Shown: piece by piece, positions 35,506-46,557 of the stretch
Position numbering within the stretch: position 1 is the first letter of the stretch
Layout of the letters: every line of letters begins with the position of its first letter
Source of the DNA: Gordonia iterans
GTDB lineage: Bacteria; Actinomycetota; Actinomycetes; Mycobacteriales; Mycobacteriaceae
Length of the DNA: 64,000 nt
Assembly: GCF_002993285.1 (NCBI RefSeq)
Contig: NZ_CP027433.1
Location: 1,488,001-1,552,000, forward strand
Direction of reading: 5' to 3'
Program-made: the position numbers and the translations under genes
The notes under the pieces: generated by a model
Seen by the model: only the letters and a program-made list of their open reading frames with translations
What the model was told of the DNA's origin: nothing
Database searches by the model: none

Positions 35506-38500
35506 TCAGCCCTTCGTGCGGAAGGCCTCGATGATGCGCGGACGCAGTTCGGCGGCCTTGATGATCGCGTCGGCCGAACCGACTCGCACCGCGCGCTCGA
35601 TGCTGTGCACCGCGTCGAACTCGGCGGCCACCTCGGCCAGCTTCTCGGCGCGCACGGTGGCCCGCACGTCGTCGAGCTCGGCCGCCGCGGCGGCGTAGTC
35701 GGTGTCGGAGGCGGCCTGCAGCTTGGCCTCCAGCTCCTGGACCCGGGGATCGGTCTGCGTCCGGGTCCGGACCTCGCCGGCGAAGACGACGGCCGCGGCA
35801 GGGGCGCCGCCCAGCACCGAGGCGAACGAGCCCTCGATGGCCAGCACCGTCATGTTCGGATTGAGCGCCTTGGAGAACACCACGAAGGCCCCGCCGTGGT
35901 AGCGCGAGATCACGCAGAAGACGATCGGGCCGTCGAAGTTGACGATGGCCCGGCCGATCTCGGCGCCGTATTCCAGTTGCAGCTTGCGCATCGACTCGGG
36001 GGAGCCGTCGAAGCCGGACAGGTTGGCCAGCACCACCACGGGGCGGTTGCCGCTGGCCGCGTTGATCGCGCGGGCCGCCTTCTTCGACGAGAGCGGGAAC
36101 AGCGTGCCGGCGGTGAAGGTGTCCGGGCCGTCGGTCGGCACGAATCCGCGACGGGTGATCGGGCTCGACTCGATGCCGATCAGGCACACCGGATCGCCGC
36201 CCAGATGCACGTCCTGCACGACGACGGTGTCCGCGTCGGCCATGTCGGCCCACCGCTCCAGCGTCTCGGAGTCCTGATCGGCTACCGCGCGCATCACGGT
36301 GCGGATGTCGAAGGCCTTCTTCCGTTCCGGGTTCGCCTCGGCCGAGAAGATCTGGCCGACCGTGGTGAAGTCGCTGCCCTCGATCTGATGCGGGAAGTCC
36401 GAGATGTCACGGTCGATCGGGTCCGACGACGCCGCGCGCCGCGGGCCGTCCTCGCCGGGCACCACGTAGCTCAACTCGTAGTGGCTCATCACCACCGAGA
36501 TCGCGCCGGCCAGGGTGGGCGCCCAGTACTGGGCCTGACCGTTCGGGCCCATCACGCGGTCGTAGCCGCCGATGCCGAAGTTGTCCTCGGCCGAGACGCT
36601 GCCGGAGAAGTCCAGCGACCGCTTGCCGGTGAGCACCATCGACGAGTCCGGCGTCATCACCAGGATGCCCTTGGTGTGCATCAGCATGGTGGCCTCGGCG
36701 TTCCAATAGGCCTGGCCGCCGACGTTGATGCCGTTGACGATGATGTTGATCTCGTGCCCGCCCTGGGTGAAGTCGATGATGCGCTTCAGCGCGAGGGCGA
36801 CCCAGTCCAGGTTCTCGGTGCCCGAATCCATCTCCACGGCGGCGCCCGAACTCAGCGCGTACCACTCGACCGGCACCTGCATCTCTTCGGCGAGGTCCAT
36901 CGCGGCGATGTACCGGCGGCACTCGGCCTCGGTGAGCGCTCCGAGTGACTTGGTCGGGTCGCCGAGCACCACGACGCGGGTGATGCCCTCCGGGTACTTG
37001 GCGGTGGGGGTGGTCACCACGCCGACGACCACGGCAGCGGTGTTGCCGCCCTTGGGCCGGTCGACGGGTGCCAGGGCGCCGTTCTCGTCGAGGTCGTACT
37101 CGGTGAACTCGCCCAGCAGCTGGGTCAGCTCGTACGGGTACACGGTGTTGCGGCGGGCCGCCCGGAGCACCTTCTGGCGGTACTCGTCGACGGGCTCGAT
37201 CGGGGCGTCGTCCGGTTCGCCCACGGTGATCCGGGTCTCGCCGGCGGCATCGAAGCTGACGCGCACGGCGACCTTGGTCAGTTCGCCTGTCCGCTCGTCG
37301 CGGTGCCGCGCGATCAGCAGGATCTCCTCGAGCCCCGCGCCGTCGGTGGACGCCGAGGTGCCGAGGGTGTGGCGCACGGTCCGCTCCAGCTGTGCCTCGG
37401 TCACCTCCAGCGGCGGCCAGATGTACATCACGATGCGGTTGGTGTTGAAGCGCTTGGACGACGGGCGCTTGGCCTGCGCCCGGCGGATCGAGTCCACGCA
37501 CGCCTCGAACGTCCGCTCGGCGGTCGGCAGGGTCAGGATGTTGCCGTCCTGCTCCCACACCGCGGTGAGGTCGCGCACCTGGGCGAAGGCGATCAGCCGG
37601 TCGTCGCCGGGGTTGGCCTTGGCCACGGCGCGGTAGAGGTAGACCTCCTCGTCGTCGGACGACCGCAGGCGGGTGACGTCGAACTTGCGGAGCCGCTCCA
37701 TCTGCATCCGCTGCGCGATGTACGGGTGCAGTCCGCGGATGAGGCGGTCTTCGGTCATCCCGGTGGACGTCGGGCGGAAGGTGACGTGGTGGTGCATGGC
37801 CGTGTCACCGAGACCGGCGATGGTGATCGTCACGCGGTGCACCTGCGGCGGGAGCGCCCGCGCACTGACCACCTGGTGCAGTTCGGCGGCCATCTCGTCC
37901 AGATTCTCGGGCTGATCGTCCCAGCGCACGTAGACGTCGGCGTCGATCGAGGCGGCGCCGTCGGCCAGCTCGGCGAGCCCGCACATCGCGGTGTCCAGGC
38001 CGGCGAAGCTCGTGGCCGCCGACACCAGCACCGATCCGCCGCGCTGAGCGAGGACGAAGGTCACGCCGCCGGCGCGGTGGGTGGCCACGCCGGACAGTCC
38101 CTTGTTGCCGTAGTAGCGGCGGGTCAGGACCTCGAGCATGGCGGCGTTGTCGAGCGAGTCGTCGGCGAGACGGCGACTGAGCACCCGAACCAGCGGTTCG
38201 GTGCTCTTGACCATCTCGGCGATCCGCTCGGCGCGGTCGGAGGCGTCGGGGTTGGCGTCCAGGTAGGTCAGATCGCTGTCGACGGCGGCGTACACGCGTT
38301 CGCGCGTGCGGCGCAGCCGCGGCTGGCCGTACCAGGCGTAGAGCACCCCGCGCGCCAGGTCGGCGATCGACGGGAACCGGACCTGGGTGGCGCTCACCAG
38401 CTGTTCCAGGGTGTGGCCGACCTCCTCACGCTCGGCGGGCGGGGGCGGCGGCTCCTTCATCCAGCGGCGCAGCAGGGCGGCCACGCCCGGGACGATGTCG

Positions 38501-40965
38501 TCCAGGCGCTGCAAGGCCAGGAAGATACGGAAGACCGCGCCCTCCAGCTCGTCGGTGCGGTCGAGCTCGTCGACACCGTAGTTGGCCAGGGCGGCCTTCA
38601 GCTTGCAGACGAACTGCTCGGGCAGCCCGGCCAGCTCGGTGTCCAGGCTCTGCAGGTACGTGTGCAGATGTTCGCGGGCCGAGTGGACGCGTTCGTGGAC
38701 GTCGTCGTCGGACGGACGACGACGGGCCAGCTCGGCCAGGTCGGCGAACACCCGGACGACGTCGGTCTCCTCGGCGAGCGGACGGCGGCCCGCGTCGATC
38801 TCGACCTGGCGGGCGACGAGGTACTCGTCGAGCAGGCGGGTGCTGTCTTCGGGATCGACGTCGAAGCCCAGCATCAGGCTGCGCAGATCCTCGCGCAGTT
38901 CGTCTGCTCGTTCCTGGGGGTCGATCTCGGCGGGCTTGGCCGGCAGGTCGAGTTCATCGGCTTCCGCGCCGGCGCCGGCCGCCTCGTCCTCGTCGCCGAC
39001 CGGTTCCAGGCGCAACAGCGGTGCGCCGGTCTCGACCTGGGCGCCGACCGCCACCACGCACTCCTTGAGGCGGGCGGTGAACGGCGCGCGCAGCACCGTC
39101 TCCATCTTCATAGACTCCAGCACCAGCACGGGATCGCCGGCCTGCACCTGGGCGCCGACCTCGAGCGGGGTCGCGATCACCAGGGCCGGTGCGGGCGAGC
39201 GGACCACGCCGCCCTCGTCGCGGCTGACGCGGTGGGTCACGCCGTCGACGTCGACCAGATGGATCGGACCGTGCGTGTCGGTGAGCACGCGGTGCCGCTC
39301 GCCGTTGACGGTGATACGGCCGGTGTGCTCGTCGTACCGCTCGATCTGGACGTCCGCGGTGCGCGACTGGGCGCCTGTCTCGATGACCACACGGAACCGC
39401 TGGGCGCCGACCCGCGCGACCCGGACGCGATAGCCGACGCCGCGGAGCTTGAAGTCGATCGGGCGTCCGCTCTCGTGCATCACCTGGGGCCGTCCGCCGC
39501 GCGCGGTGGCGAGCAGCCGGTTGCGCTCGACCTGCTCCTCCTCCTCGTACGCGTCGATGGCGGCGGCGGCCAGCGCGATGGACGAGTGCTGATTGCTCAC
39601 CAGCCGGCCCTGCGCGCGGACGCGGTCGATCCAGCCGGTGTCGGCGCTGCCGTCGATCACCTCGGGCTGGTTCAGCAGGTCGATGATGAAGCTGCTGTTG
39701 GTGGCGCCGCCCTCGATCACCACGCGGGTGCGGCTCATGGCGCGCCGCAGCCGGGCCAGCGCCTGCTCGCGGTCGCTGCCGTAGGCGATGATCTTGGCGA
39801 TCATCGAGTCGAAGTCGGCGGGGATGGTGTCGCCCTCGCTGACGCCGGTGTCGACGCGGACACCAGGGCCGCTGGGCAGCTCGAGACGGGCGATGTACCC
39901 GGGGGAGGGCGCGAAGTCGCGGTCGGGGTCCTCGGCGTTGAGGCGGGCCTCGACGGAGTGTCCGCGCTCGACCGGTTTCTCGCCGGTCAGCGTGCCGCCC
40001 GAGGCCACGTGGAGTTGCGCGCGGACCAGGTCGAAGTCGTTGGTGACCTCGGTGATCGGGTGTTCCACCTGCAGGCGCGTGTTCACTTCGAGGAAGGCGA
40101 ACATCTGGTCGCCGGGGTGGTACAGGAACTCGACGGTGGCCGCGCCTCGATAGCCGACCTTCACCGCCAGCCGCTCAGCGGCGGCCTTGACCTCGGCCAC
40201 CTGGTCGGGTCCGAGCACCGGTGAGGCCGACTCCTCGATGACCTTCTGGTTGCGGCGCTGGACGCTGCAGTCGCGGACACCGAGCGCCCAGGCCGTCTCG
40301 CCGTCGGAGATCACCTGGACCTCGACGTGGCGTGCGCCGGTCACCAGCCGCTCCAGGAAGACGACGCCGCTGCCGAAGGCGCGCTCGGCCTCGTCGCGGG
40401 TGCGCTGGTAGGCGTCGACCAGATCGGCCTCGTCGTCGACCCGGCGGATGCCACGGCCGCCGCCGCCGGCCGTGGCCTTGAGCATCAGCGGATAGCCGAT
40501 CTTCTCCGCCGCGGCGACGGCCTGCTCCTGGGTCTCCACCTCGCCGCCGCTCCACGGCGCGACGGGGACGCCGACCTCCTCGGCGATCAGCTTGGCGCCG
40601 ATCTTGTCGCCGAGTTTGCGCATCGCCTCGGGGGACGGGCCGATGAAGGTGATGCCGAGCTGCTCGCAGAGTTCGGCGAAGGCCGGATCCTCGGCGACGA
40701 ACCCCCAGCCGACCCACGCCGCGTCGGCGCCCGACTCGACCAGCGCGGTCTTCAGCGCCTCGAGGTCGATGTACGGGCGGGCGGACGCCGGCCCGAGGTC
40801 GTAGGTGAGGTCGGCTTCCCGGACGAAGGTGGCTCCGGCATCCACGTCGGTGTGCAGAGCCACGGTCTGCACCGAATCCCCGGTCTCCGCATTCAGGTCA
40901 CGGACTGCGTTGATCAGCCGCATGGCGGCCTCTCCCCGGTTGACTATCGCGATACGACGGAACAT
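35506..40965 (-). CDS. Single-chain multidomain acetyl/propionyl-CoA-type carboxylase
   Basis: An 1819-residue fusion with the domain order of eukaryotic ACC: biotin carboxylase (residues 1-500; [34 protein letters not shown]), BCCP with biotinyl Lys near 617 (ESMKMET), a long central region, and a carboxyltransferase (about 1230-1800; PVEWYALSSGAAVEMDSGTE, DRVMGPNGQAQYWAP, VVVLANLSGFDGSPESMRKL). All catalytic landmarks appear intact. The substrate (acetyl, propionyl or longer acyl-CoA) cannot be read from sequence. ATG at 40965 gives the family start MFRRIAIVNRGE with GAGAGG upstream. It lies downstream of accA3 in the same direction but 260 bp away, suggesting its own promoter. Confidence 0.9.
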   Translation of the reverse strand: MFRRIAIVNRGEAAMRLINAVRDLNAETGDSVQTVALHTDVDAGATFVREADLTYDLGPASARPYIDLEALKTALVESGADAAWVGWGFVAEDPAFAELCEQLGITFIGPSPEAMRKLGDKIGAKLIAEEVGVPVAPWSGGEVETQEQAVAAAEKIGYPLMLKATAGGGGRGIRRVDDEADLVDAYQRTRDEAERAFGSGVVFLERLVTGARHVEVQVISDGETAWALGVRDCSVQRRNQKVIEESASPVLGPDQVAEVKAAAERLAVKVGYRGAATVEFLYHPGDQMFAFLEVNTRLQVEHPITEVTNDFDLVRAQLHVASGGTLTGEKPVERGHSVEARLNAEDPDRDFAPSPGYIARLELPSGPGVRVDTGVSEGDTIPADFDSMIAKIIAYGSDREQALARLRRAMSRTRVVIEGGATNSSFIIDLLNQPEVIDGSADTGWIDRVRAQGRLVSNQHSSIALAAAAIDAYEEEEQVERNRLLATARGGRPQVMHESGRPIDFKLRGVGYRVRVARVGAQRFRVVIETGAQSRTADVQIERYDEHTGRITVNGERHRVLTDTHGPIHLVDVDGVTHRVSRDEGGVVRSPAPALVIATPLEVGAQVQAGDPVLVLESMKMETVLRAPFTARLKECVVAVGAQVETGAPLLRLEPVGDEDEAAGAGAEADELDLPAKPAEIDPQERADELREDLRSLMLGFDVDPEDSTRLLDEYLVARQVEIDAGRRPLAEETDVVRVFADLAELARRRPSDDDVHERVHSAREHLHTYLQSLDTELAGLPEQFVCKLKAALANYGVDELDRTDELEGAVFRIFLALQRLDDIVPGVAALLRRWMKEPPPPPAEREEVGHTLEQLVSATQVRFPSIADLARGVLYAWYGQPRLRRTRERVYAAVDSDLTYLDANPDASDRAERIAEMVKSTEPLVRVLSRRLADDSLDNAAMLEVLTRRYYGNKGLSGVATHRAGGVTFVLAQRGGSVLVSAATSFAGLDTAMCGLAELADGAASIDADVYVRWDDQPENLDEMAAELHQVVSARALPPQVHRVTITIAGLGDTAMHHHVTFRPTSTGMTEDRLIRGLHPYIAQRMQMERLRKFDVTRLRSSDDEEVYLYRAVAKANPGDDRLIAFAQVRDLTAVWEQDGNILTLPTAERTFEACVDSIRRAQAKRPSSKRFNTNRIVMYIWPPLEVTEAQLERTVRHTLGTSASTDGAGLEEILLIARHRDERTGELTKVAVRVSFDAAGETRITVGEPDDAPIEPVDEYRQKVLRAARRNTVYPYELTQLLGEFTEYDLDENGALAPVDRPKGGNTAAVVVGVVTTPTAKYPEGITRVVVLGDPTKSLGALTEAECRRYIAAMDLAEEMQVPVEWYALSSGAAVEMDSGTENLDWVALALKRIIDFTQGGHEINIIVNGINVGGQAYWNAEATMLMHTKGILVMTPDSSMVLTGKRSLDFSGSVSAEDNFGIGGYDRVMGPNGQAQYWAPTLAGAISVVMSHYELSYVVPGEDGPRRAASSDPIDRDISDFPHQIEGSDFTTVGQIFSAEANPERKKAFDIRTVMRAVADQDSETLERWADMADADTVVVQDVHLGGDPVCLIGIESSPITRRGFVPTDGPDTFTAGTLFPLSSKKAARAINAASGNRPVVVLANLSGFDGSPESMRKLQLEYGAEIGRAIVNFDGPIVFCVISRYHGGAFVVFSKALNPNMTVLAIEGSFASVLGGAPAAAVVFAGEVRTRTQTDPRVQELEAKLQAASDTDYAAAAAELDDVRATVRAEKLAEVAAEFDAVHSIERAVRVGSADAIIKAAELRPRIIEAFRTKG

Positions 40966-41228
40966 GCGCCCTCTCTGCGTCGGCGCCGTGGGTGGCACGG
41001 CGTGGTGTCGATTCATGCGTTCGTTGGTGCGGCGGGCATCGGGCCGCTCCCCGGACTGCGGGGCGCACACGGAAGCTGCCGGCTCCGTTGCGGAGCCGAT
41101 TGGTCCACGGTAAGGCGCTGGCCGCGGGTTCGGTAGTACCTACCGGACCGTAACCCTGTCGGGTGCGAGAAAAGACACACCTACCCGCCGGTCAACCCGT
41201 CGGTAGTGCCGTTTCGCGGTCCCCGCCC
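40966..41228. other. Spacer between the small accA3-linked gene and the single-chain carboxylase
   Basis: 263 bp without a convincing gene; it should hold the carboxylase promoter and leader. Several in-frame codons upstream of ATG 40965 (such as the ATG at 41016) are possible but their sequence is basic and unlike the family. No clear palindrome was found. Confidence 0.5.
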
Positions 41229-41630
41229 TCACGGCAGCTCCTCGAGCAGGTCGCCGGGAACCAGCCCGAGGGCCTGCTCGGCGTAGCGTCGCACCGGACC
41301 CTGTGCGGCCGCGAGCGCGTCGGCGTAGCCGTCTCGATGCACCCCGGCGAGGCGGGCCGCCTCCGGATTCCCCGCGACGCCGATCAGCGCGACCAGTTCG
41401 CCGGTGGTCGGGATGCACACCGCCCACACGCACCGGTCGTCCGAATCGTCCACACCGGCGACGTAAGCGGCCGGGTCGGCGACGCCGAGCGTGGTCAGCG
41501 CCGGAACGTCGGAGATCCGATCGTCGGCGCGCAGCGCGCGGAGGTACCAGGCGCCGGCGTTTATTTCGACAGGGCTCAATACAGGTATTTCGACGGGGCT
41601 CAGCACAGGTATTTCGACGGGGCTCAACAC
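41229..41630 (-). CDS. Small protein of unknown function after accA3, with a repeat-derived N-terminus
   Basis: A 133-residue product. The first 24 residues are three copies of an eight-residue LSPVEIPV-type unit encoded by the 24-bp repeats. From residue 25 the sequence looks like a genuine protein (GAWYLRALRADDRISDVPAL, WAVCIPTTGELVALIGVAG, HRDGYADALAAAQGPVRRYA), with GC and codon use like its neighbours. I do not recognise the family with confidence. No ATG or GTG lies between the repeats and the conserved part, so the start must be a GTG in the repeat (41630 or 41606). It is in the same reading frame as accA3, separated only by the TAG at 41661-41663. Confidence 0.6.
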   Translation of the reverse strand: MLSPVEIPVLSPVEIPVLSPVEINAGAWYLRALRADDRISDVPALTTLGVADPAAYVAGVDDSDDRCVWAVCIPTTGELVALIGVAGNPEAARLAGVHRDGYADALAAAQGPVRRYAEQALGLVPGDLLEELP

Positions 41631-41650
41631 AGGTATTTCGACGGGGCTCA
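41562..41650. repeat. 24-bp tandem units between accA3 and the small gene
   Basis: TATTTCGACAGGGCTCAATA plus CAGG at 41562, followed by two near-identical units at 41586 and 41610 and a 17-bp partial unit at 41634. It spans the 3' side of the accA3 stop and the start of the next gene, which it appears to provide. Confidence 0.88.
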
Positions 41651-41660
41651 GTCCCGCGGG

Positions 41661-43475
41661 CTACTTGATCTCCAGCAGGACGGTGCCCTGGGTGACGGCG
41701 GCGCCGGCGTCCACCGACAAACCGGTCACGGTGCCGTCCTTGTGCGCGGTGACCGGGTTCTCCATCTTCATCGCCTCCAGCACGACGACCAGGTCGCCGG
41801 CCGCGACGGTGTCGCCCTCGGCGACGGCGACCTTGACGACGGTGCCCTGCATGGGGGCGGCCACGGCGTCGCCGGAGGCCGTCTTGCCACCGCCCTTGGC
41901 GCGAGTGCGCGGCTTGGGCTTGCGGCGGAGGGCGCCGTTGGTGCTGTTGCCGCCGCCGGACAGGTTGAGGTCGCCGGGCAGTGAAACCTCGACCCGGCGG
42001 CCGCCGACCTCGACCACGACGTTCTGCCGGGGCAGCGTCTCGTCCTCGTCGGGCTGGGCGCCGCCGCCCGCGTACGGTTCGACGGTGTTGTCCCAGTCGG
42101 TCTCGATCCACTTGGTGTAGACCTCGAAGCTCTCGACCCCGTTCTCGTCAACGCTGCCGATGTAGGCGGGGTGGGAGACGATGTGCCGGTGGAAGGGGAT
42201 CACGGTGGCCAGACCGTCGACCTCGAATTCGGCGAGAGCGCGGCGCGACCGCTCCAGCGCCTGCTGACGGTCCTCGCCGGTCACGATCAGCTTGGCGAGC
42301 ATCGAGTCGAACTGGCCGCCGATCACGTCGCCCTGCCGCACACCCGAGTCGACGCGGACGCCCGGGCCGGCGGGCTCGCGGTAGACGGTGATCGGGCCCG
42401 GTGCGGGGAGGAATCCGCGGCCGGCGTCCTCGCCGTTGATCCGGAACTCGATGGAGTGGCCGCGCGGAGCGGGGTCCTCGGTGATCTCCAGGGCCTTGCC
42501 CTCGGCGATGCGGAACTGCTGGCGCACCAGGTCGATGCCCGAGGTCTCTTCGGTGACCGGGTGCTCTACCTGCAGGCGGGTGTTCACCTCGAGGAAGCTG
42601 ACGGTGTCGCCCTGGACCAGGTATTCGACGGTGCCGGCGCCGTGGTAGTGCGCCTCGCGACAGATGGCCTTGGCCGAGGAGTGGATCCGCTCGCGCTGCT
42701 CATCGGTGAGGAACGGGGCGGGAGCCTCCTCCACGAGCTTCTGGAAGCGGCGCTGCAGCGAGCAGTCGCGGGTGCCGGCGACGATGACGTTGCCGTGCTG
42801 GTCGGCCAGGACCTGGGCCTCGACGTGGCGGGCCTTGTCCAGATACTGCTCGACGAAGCACTCGCCCCGACCGAAGGCGGCGACCGCCTCGCGGGTGGCG
42901 GACTCGAAGAGCTCGGGGATCTCCTCGACGGTGTGGGCCACCTTCATACCGCGGCCGCCGCCGCCGAAGGCGGCCTTGATCGCGACCGGGACGCCGTACT
43001 TCTCGGCGAACGCGACGACCTCGTCGGCGCCGGAGACGGGGTCCTTGGTACCGGCCGCCATCGGCGCCTCGGCGCGCTCGGCGATGTGCCGGGCGGTCAC
43101 CTTGTCGCCGAGGTCGCGGATCGACTGCGGCGACGGACCGATCCAGGTGAGGCCGGCATCGATCACGGCCTGCGCGAAGTCGGCGTTCTCGGAGAGAAAC
43201 CCGTAGCCGGGGTGGATCGCGTCGGCGCCCGAGCGCGCGGCGGCGTCGAGGATCTTGTCGAACACCAGGTACGACTCCGCAGAGGTCTGACCACCGAGAG
43301 CGAACGCCTCGTCGGCGAGGGCGACGAACAGCGCATCGGCGTCCGGCTCGGCGTAGACGGCCACGCTGGTGATGCCCGCGTCCCGAGCTGCCCGGATCAC
43401 GCGCACCGCGATCTCGCCGCGGTTGGCGATGAGCACCTTCTGGATGGTCGTCTGGGGGATCTCGGTGTTCGGCAC
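41661..43475 (-). CDS. accA3: Acyl-CoA carboxylase alpha subunit (biotin carboxylase-BCCP)
   Basis: The shared biotin-carboxylating subunit of mycobacterial-type acyl-CoA carboxylases. In 604 residues it contains the biotin carboxylase ([49 protein letters not shown]), a linker, and a C-terminal BCCP with biotinyl Lys near 570 (EAMKMEN). Its beta partner AccD5 and epsilon subunit are encoded 5-6 kb away, and the order relative to sseA and sufE is as in M. tuberculosis accA3. Expected products are malonyl-CoA and methylmalonyl-CoA for fatty and mycolic acid synthesis. It may be co-transcribed with the small gene that follows. Confidence 0.95.
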   Translation of the reverse strand: MPNTEIPQTTIQKVLIANRGEIAVRVIRAARDAGITSVAVYAEPDADALFVALADEAFALGGQTSAESYLVFDKILDAAARSGADAIHPGYGFLSENADFAQAVIDAGLTWIGPSPQSIRDLGDKVTARHIAERAEAPMAAGTKDPVSGADEVVAFAEKYGVPVAIKAAFGGGGRGMKVAHTVEEIPELFESATREAVAAFGRGECFVEQYLDKARHVEAQVLADQHGNVIVAGTRDCSLQRRFQKLVEEAPAPFLTDEQRERIHSSAKAICREAHYHGAGTVEYLVQGDTVSFLEVNTRLQVEHPVTEETSGIDLVRQQFRIAEGKALEITEDPAPRGHSIEFRINGEDAGRGFLPAPGPITVYREPAGPGVRVDSGVRQGDVIGGQFDSMLAKLIVTGEDRQQALERSRRALAEFEVDGLATVIPFHRHIVSHPAYIGSVDENGVESFEVYTKWIETDWDNTVEPYAGGGAQPDEDETLPRQNVVVEVGGRRVEVSLPGDLNLSGGGNSTNGALRRKPKPRTRAKGGGKTASGDAVAAPMQGTVVKVAVAEGDTVAAGDLVVVLEAMKMENPVTAHKDGTVTGLSVDAGAAVTQGTVLLEIK

Positions 43476-43638
43476 TGGCTCTCCTGGGCTGGGCTCGCGG
43501 GTCGCGGGCCGTTGTCGGGGACAACGTGGACGTGAGGTGACGCCGGCGATGCCCGTGGGTGGGGCGAGACCGGCACAACACTTGGAGTCTAGGGCATGCC
43601 CGGATGCCGCTAACTCGGCACGTCAGGACCGTGCCCGG

Positions 43639-45051
43639 TTACCGGCGCGTAGCCAGTTTGTGGAGCCTGTCTCCGAAGTCGTCGAGGAAATCCTGCAGTG
43701 CGCGGGCACGGCCGTGCGCCGGATACCGCGTGTGCATGCGCAGACCGGACGGAGTGCGGTTGATCCACACGTAGACCTCGTCGTCGGAGTACGAGTGACT
43801 GCGCAGGGCGCGCGCGCCGCCGGAGTCGGCTGACGCGGCCCCCGGAACCCCGCGGGTGTCCATGAACGACACGACGAACCGGGGCTCGGGGTCGAAGCCG
43901 AGGATCTCCGCCAGACGCAGGAGGGGGAGCGCCGAACCCTCGCGGGCGCGATCGAGGGACAGCATCGCGCGCTGCAGCGCCAGCGGGAAGTCGGGTGCGT
44001 CGGAGACGTCGATGCTGATCGGCGCCAAGGCGACGAACCATCCGAGCGCGGTGTGGAACTCCGCGTGGGTCCGGGTGTGGCGCGGCATCACCGTGGCGAA
44101 CCGTGTCGCCTCGCTGTGATCGCGGTAGGTCTGCGCGGCGACGGCCAGGAAGCCGCCGGTCAGAGATCCGTCCAGGCCGGTGCACAGCCGGGTGAAGCGC
44201 TCGGTCTCCGCATCGTCGAGCAGGAGCGTGGTGTGACTGCGTTGAGCTGCCGGATCGGCCGGATCGGCCGGCGCCGCGGGTCTGTCCGGACTTGACCGGT
44301 GCGGGGCGGTCAGCGGGCGGGGCGTGAAGCCGGGCAACACGGTGTCGCCGGCCAGGAACTCGCGCCAGACGGCCACGGCCGGGTGACGTTCGTCGGCGGC
44401 ATCGGCGGCCTCGCGTTCGGCGCCGGAGTAGTCGAGATAGCTGCCCGTCGACGGCAGCTCCGGCAGGCGTCCGTCCCGCGCGGCCGCGTACAGCTCACGG
44501 AACTCGTGTTGTGCGTGGACCAGCGAATAGCCGTCGACCAGCGAATGATCGGCGGCGAACAGCAGGGTGAAGCTGCCGGCACGGGCGACGGTGGCGAACC
44601 GGTACGCCGGCCAGTGCACGGGCGCGGTGGCGCGATCGATGGAGCCGGCGATCTGGTCGAGCAGCAGCGCGGGGTCGTTGTACCAGCCGATGCGGGTGGC
44701 GCGCAGGTGCACCGATCCCGGGCCGGTGGTGAAACGCTCGGTGCCCTCGCTCAGCGTGACGTGAGTGCGCAGCACCTCGTGCCGGTCGATGTACGCCTCC
44801 AGGGCACGGCGCACGACGGGCAGTGAGATCTGTTCGGCGAACTCCACCGAGACGCCGAGCCACGATTCGCGGCCGCCCTCCCGCTGGGTCCGGCGCCGGT
44901 ACTCGTGGGCCGCGCGCAGGTGGTGCTCGTGATTGTGCGACGTCCCGCGGGGGTCGCGACGCCAGGACCCCATGCCGCCGGCCGCGGCCGGGACCCACTC
45001 GGTCAGCCCGCCCGGCCGGACCTCCGAGTCCAGGATCTGGAGGAATTCCAT
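43639..45051 (-). CDS. Condensation-domain acyltransferase (PapA-like)
   Basis: A 470-residue stand-alone condensation-superfamily protein. The canonical HHxxxDG active-site motif appears as DHSLVDG (residues 168-174): the catalytic second His (169) and the Asp/Gly remain, while the first His is Asp. A DFGD-like element is not obvious, but SFMDTRG and YDDEVYVWINRTPSGLRMHTRY resemble the C-terminal lobe. Stand-alone members in mycolata (PapA family) acylate lipid or glycolipid acceptors. It is absent from the corresponding M. tuberculosis locus. The gene ends 163 bp upstream of accA3 and starts 19 bp after sufE, so it may be expressed with the sufE-sseA unit. Confidence 0.75.
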   Translation of the reverse strand: MEFLQILDSEVRPGGLTEWVPAAAGGMGSWRRDPRGTSHNHEHHLRAAHEYRRRTQREGGRESWLGVSVEFAEQISLPVVRRALEAYIDRHEVLRTHVTLSEGTERFTTGPGSVHLRATRIGWYNDPALLLDQIAGSIDRATAPVHWPAYRFATVARAGSFTLLFAADHSLVDGYSLVHAQHEFRELYAAARDGRLPELPSTGSYLDYSGAEREAADAADERHPAVAVWREFLAGDTVLPGFTPRPLTAPHRSSPDRPAAPADPADPAAQRSHTTLLLDDAETERFTRLCTGLDGSLTGGFLAVAAQTYRDHSEATRFATVMPRHTRTHAEFHTALGWFVALAPISIDVSDAPDFPLALQRAMLSLDRAREGSALPLLRLAEILGFDPEPRFVVSFMDTRGVPGAASADSGGARALRSHSYSDDEVYVWINRTPSGLRMHTRYPAHGRARALQDFLDDFGDRLHKLATRR

Positions 45052-45070
45052 TGCTCCGCAGGGATCTCGA

Positions 45071-45517
45071 CTACGGCCGACCGGGTTGCGCCGGTCCGCG
45101 ACCCGCGGCGGCGACCTGCCGCTGGATGCGCGTGAGCATGCCGGTCATCCCGCGCAACCGGAGCGGGGACACCACGGATGCCAGATGGAGGTCGGCGACG
45201 AAGTCCAGCGGCACCGCGGCGATCTGTTCGGCGGACGCACCGTCCAGACCCTGGTGCAGGATCGCGGCGAAGCCCCGCGTGGTGGGTGCCTCGCGCGGGG
45301 CGCTGAAGTACAGGCGCACCGCCGACGGGTCGGCGGCGTCGACCGACAGAAAGATCGGCGACTGACACTCGGGGACCGGCTCCATCGCGGCGGTCTCCAA
45401 GTGGGCGGGCAGGTCGGGCAGTTCGTCGGCGAACTCGAGGAGCAGCGTGGCGCGGTCCGGGTCGCCGAGAGCGGCGAAGTCGTCGACGATCTCCTGCAGG
45501 GCTGGTGTCAGGGTCAT
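45071..45517 (-). CDS. sufE: SufE-like cysteine desulfurase activator
   Basis: A 148-residue SufE-family protein. The persulfide-accepting cysteine is Cys51 in [10 protein letters not shown], the family's hallmark, followed by [17 protein letters not shown] and [11 protein letters not shown]. It relays sulfur from a cysteine desulfurase to Fe-S assembly or other acceptors. ATG at 45517 is 11 bp after the sseA stop, and the pair sseA-sufE is conserved in mycobacteria (Rv3283-Rv3284), implying a joint sulfur-trafficking unit. Confidence 0.92.
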   Translation of the reverse strand: MTLTPALQEIVDDFAALGDPDRATLLLEFADELPDLPAHLETAAMEPVPECQSPIFLSVDAADPSAVRLYFSAPREAPTTRGFAAILHQGLDGASAEQIAAVPLDFVADLHLASVVSPLRLRGMTGMLTRIQRQVAAAGRGPAQPGRP

Positions 45518-45528
45518 CGTCGACCAGA

Positions 45529-46419
<891 letters not shown>

Positions 46420-46557
46420 GAGGGAACTCCTGAATCACCATGCCCGCCACCGGATGCGGCGGGCTGTTCGGTCTCAGCATACGACCGGTGGTCCGCCGCC
46501 GCCCGTCGCTCCGGTTCGATCGGGGACGGCGGCGGGCGATTTCGGTACCGTCAGTCC

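Noticed and set aside
37303..40224. Long open frame opposite the single-chain carboxylase
   Set aside because: No domain signatures; the minus-strand protein is a complete, conserved carboxylase.
41229..43475. Programmed TAG readthrough making an extended AccA3
   Set aside because: The frame is continuous past the TAG, but the extension is repeat-derived and AccA3 normally ends at this point; there is no readthrough signal that I can recognise.
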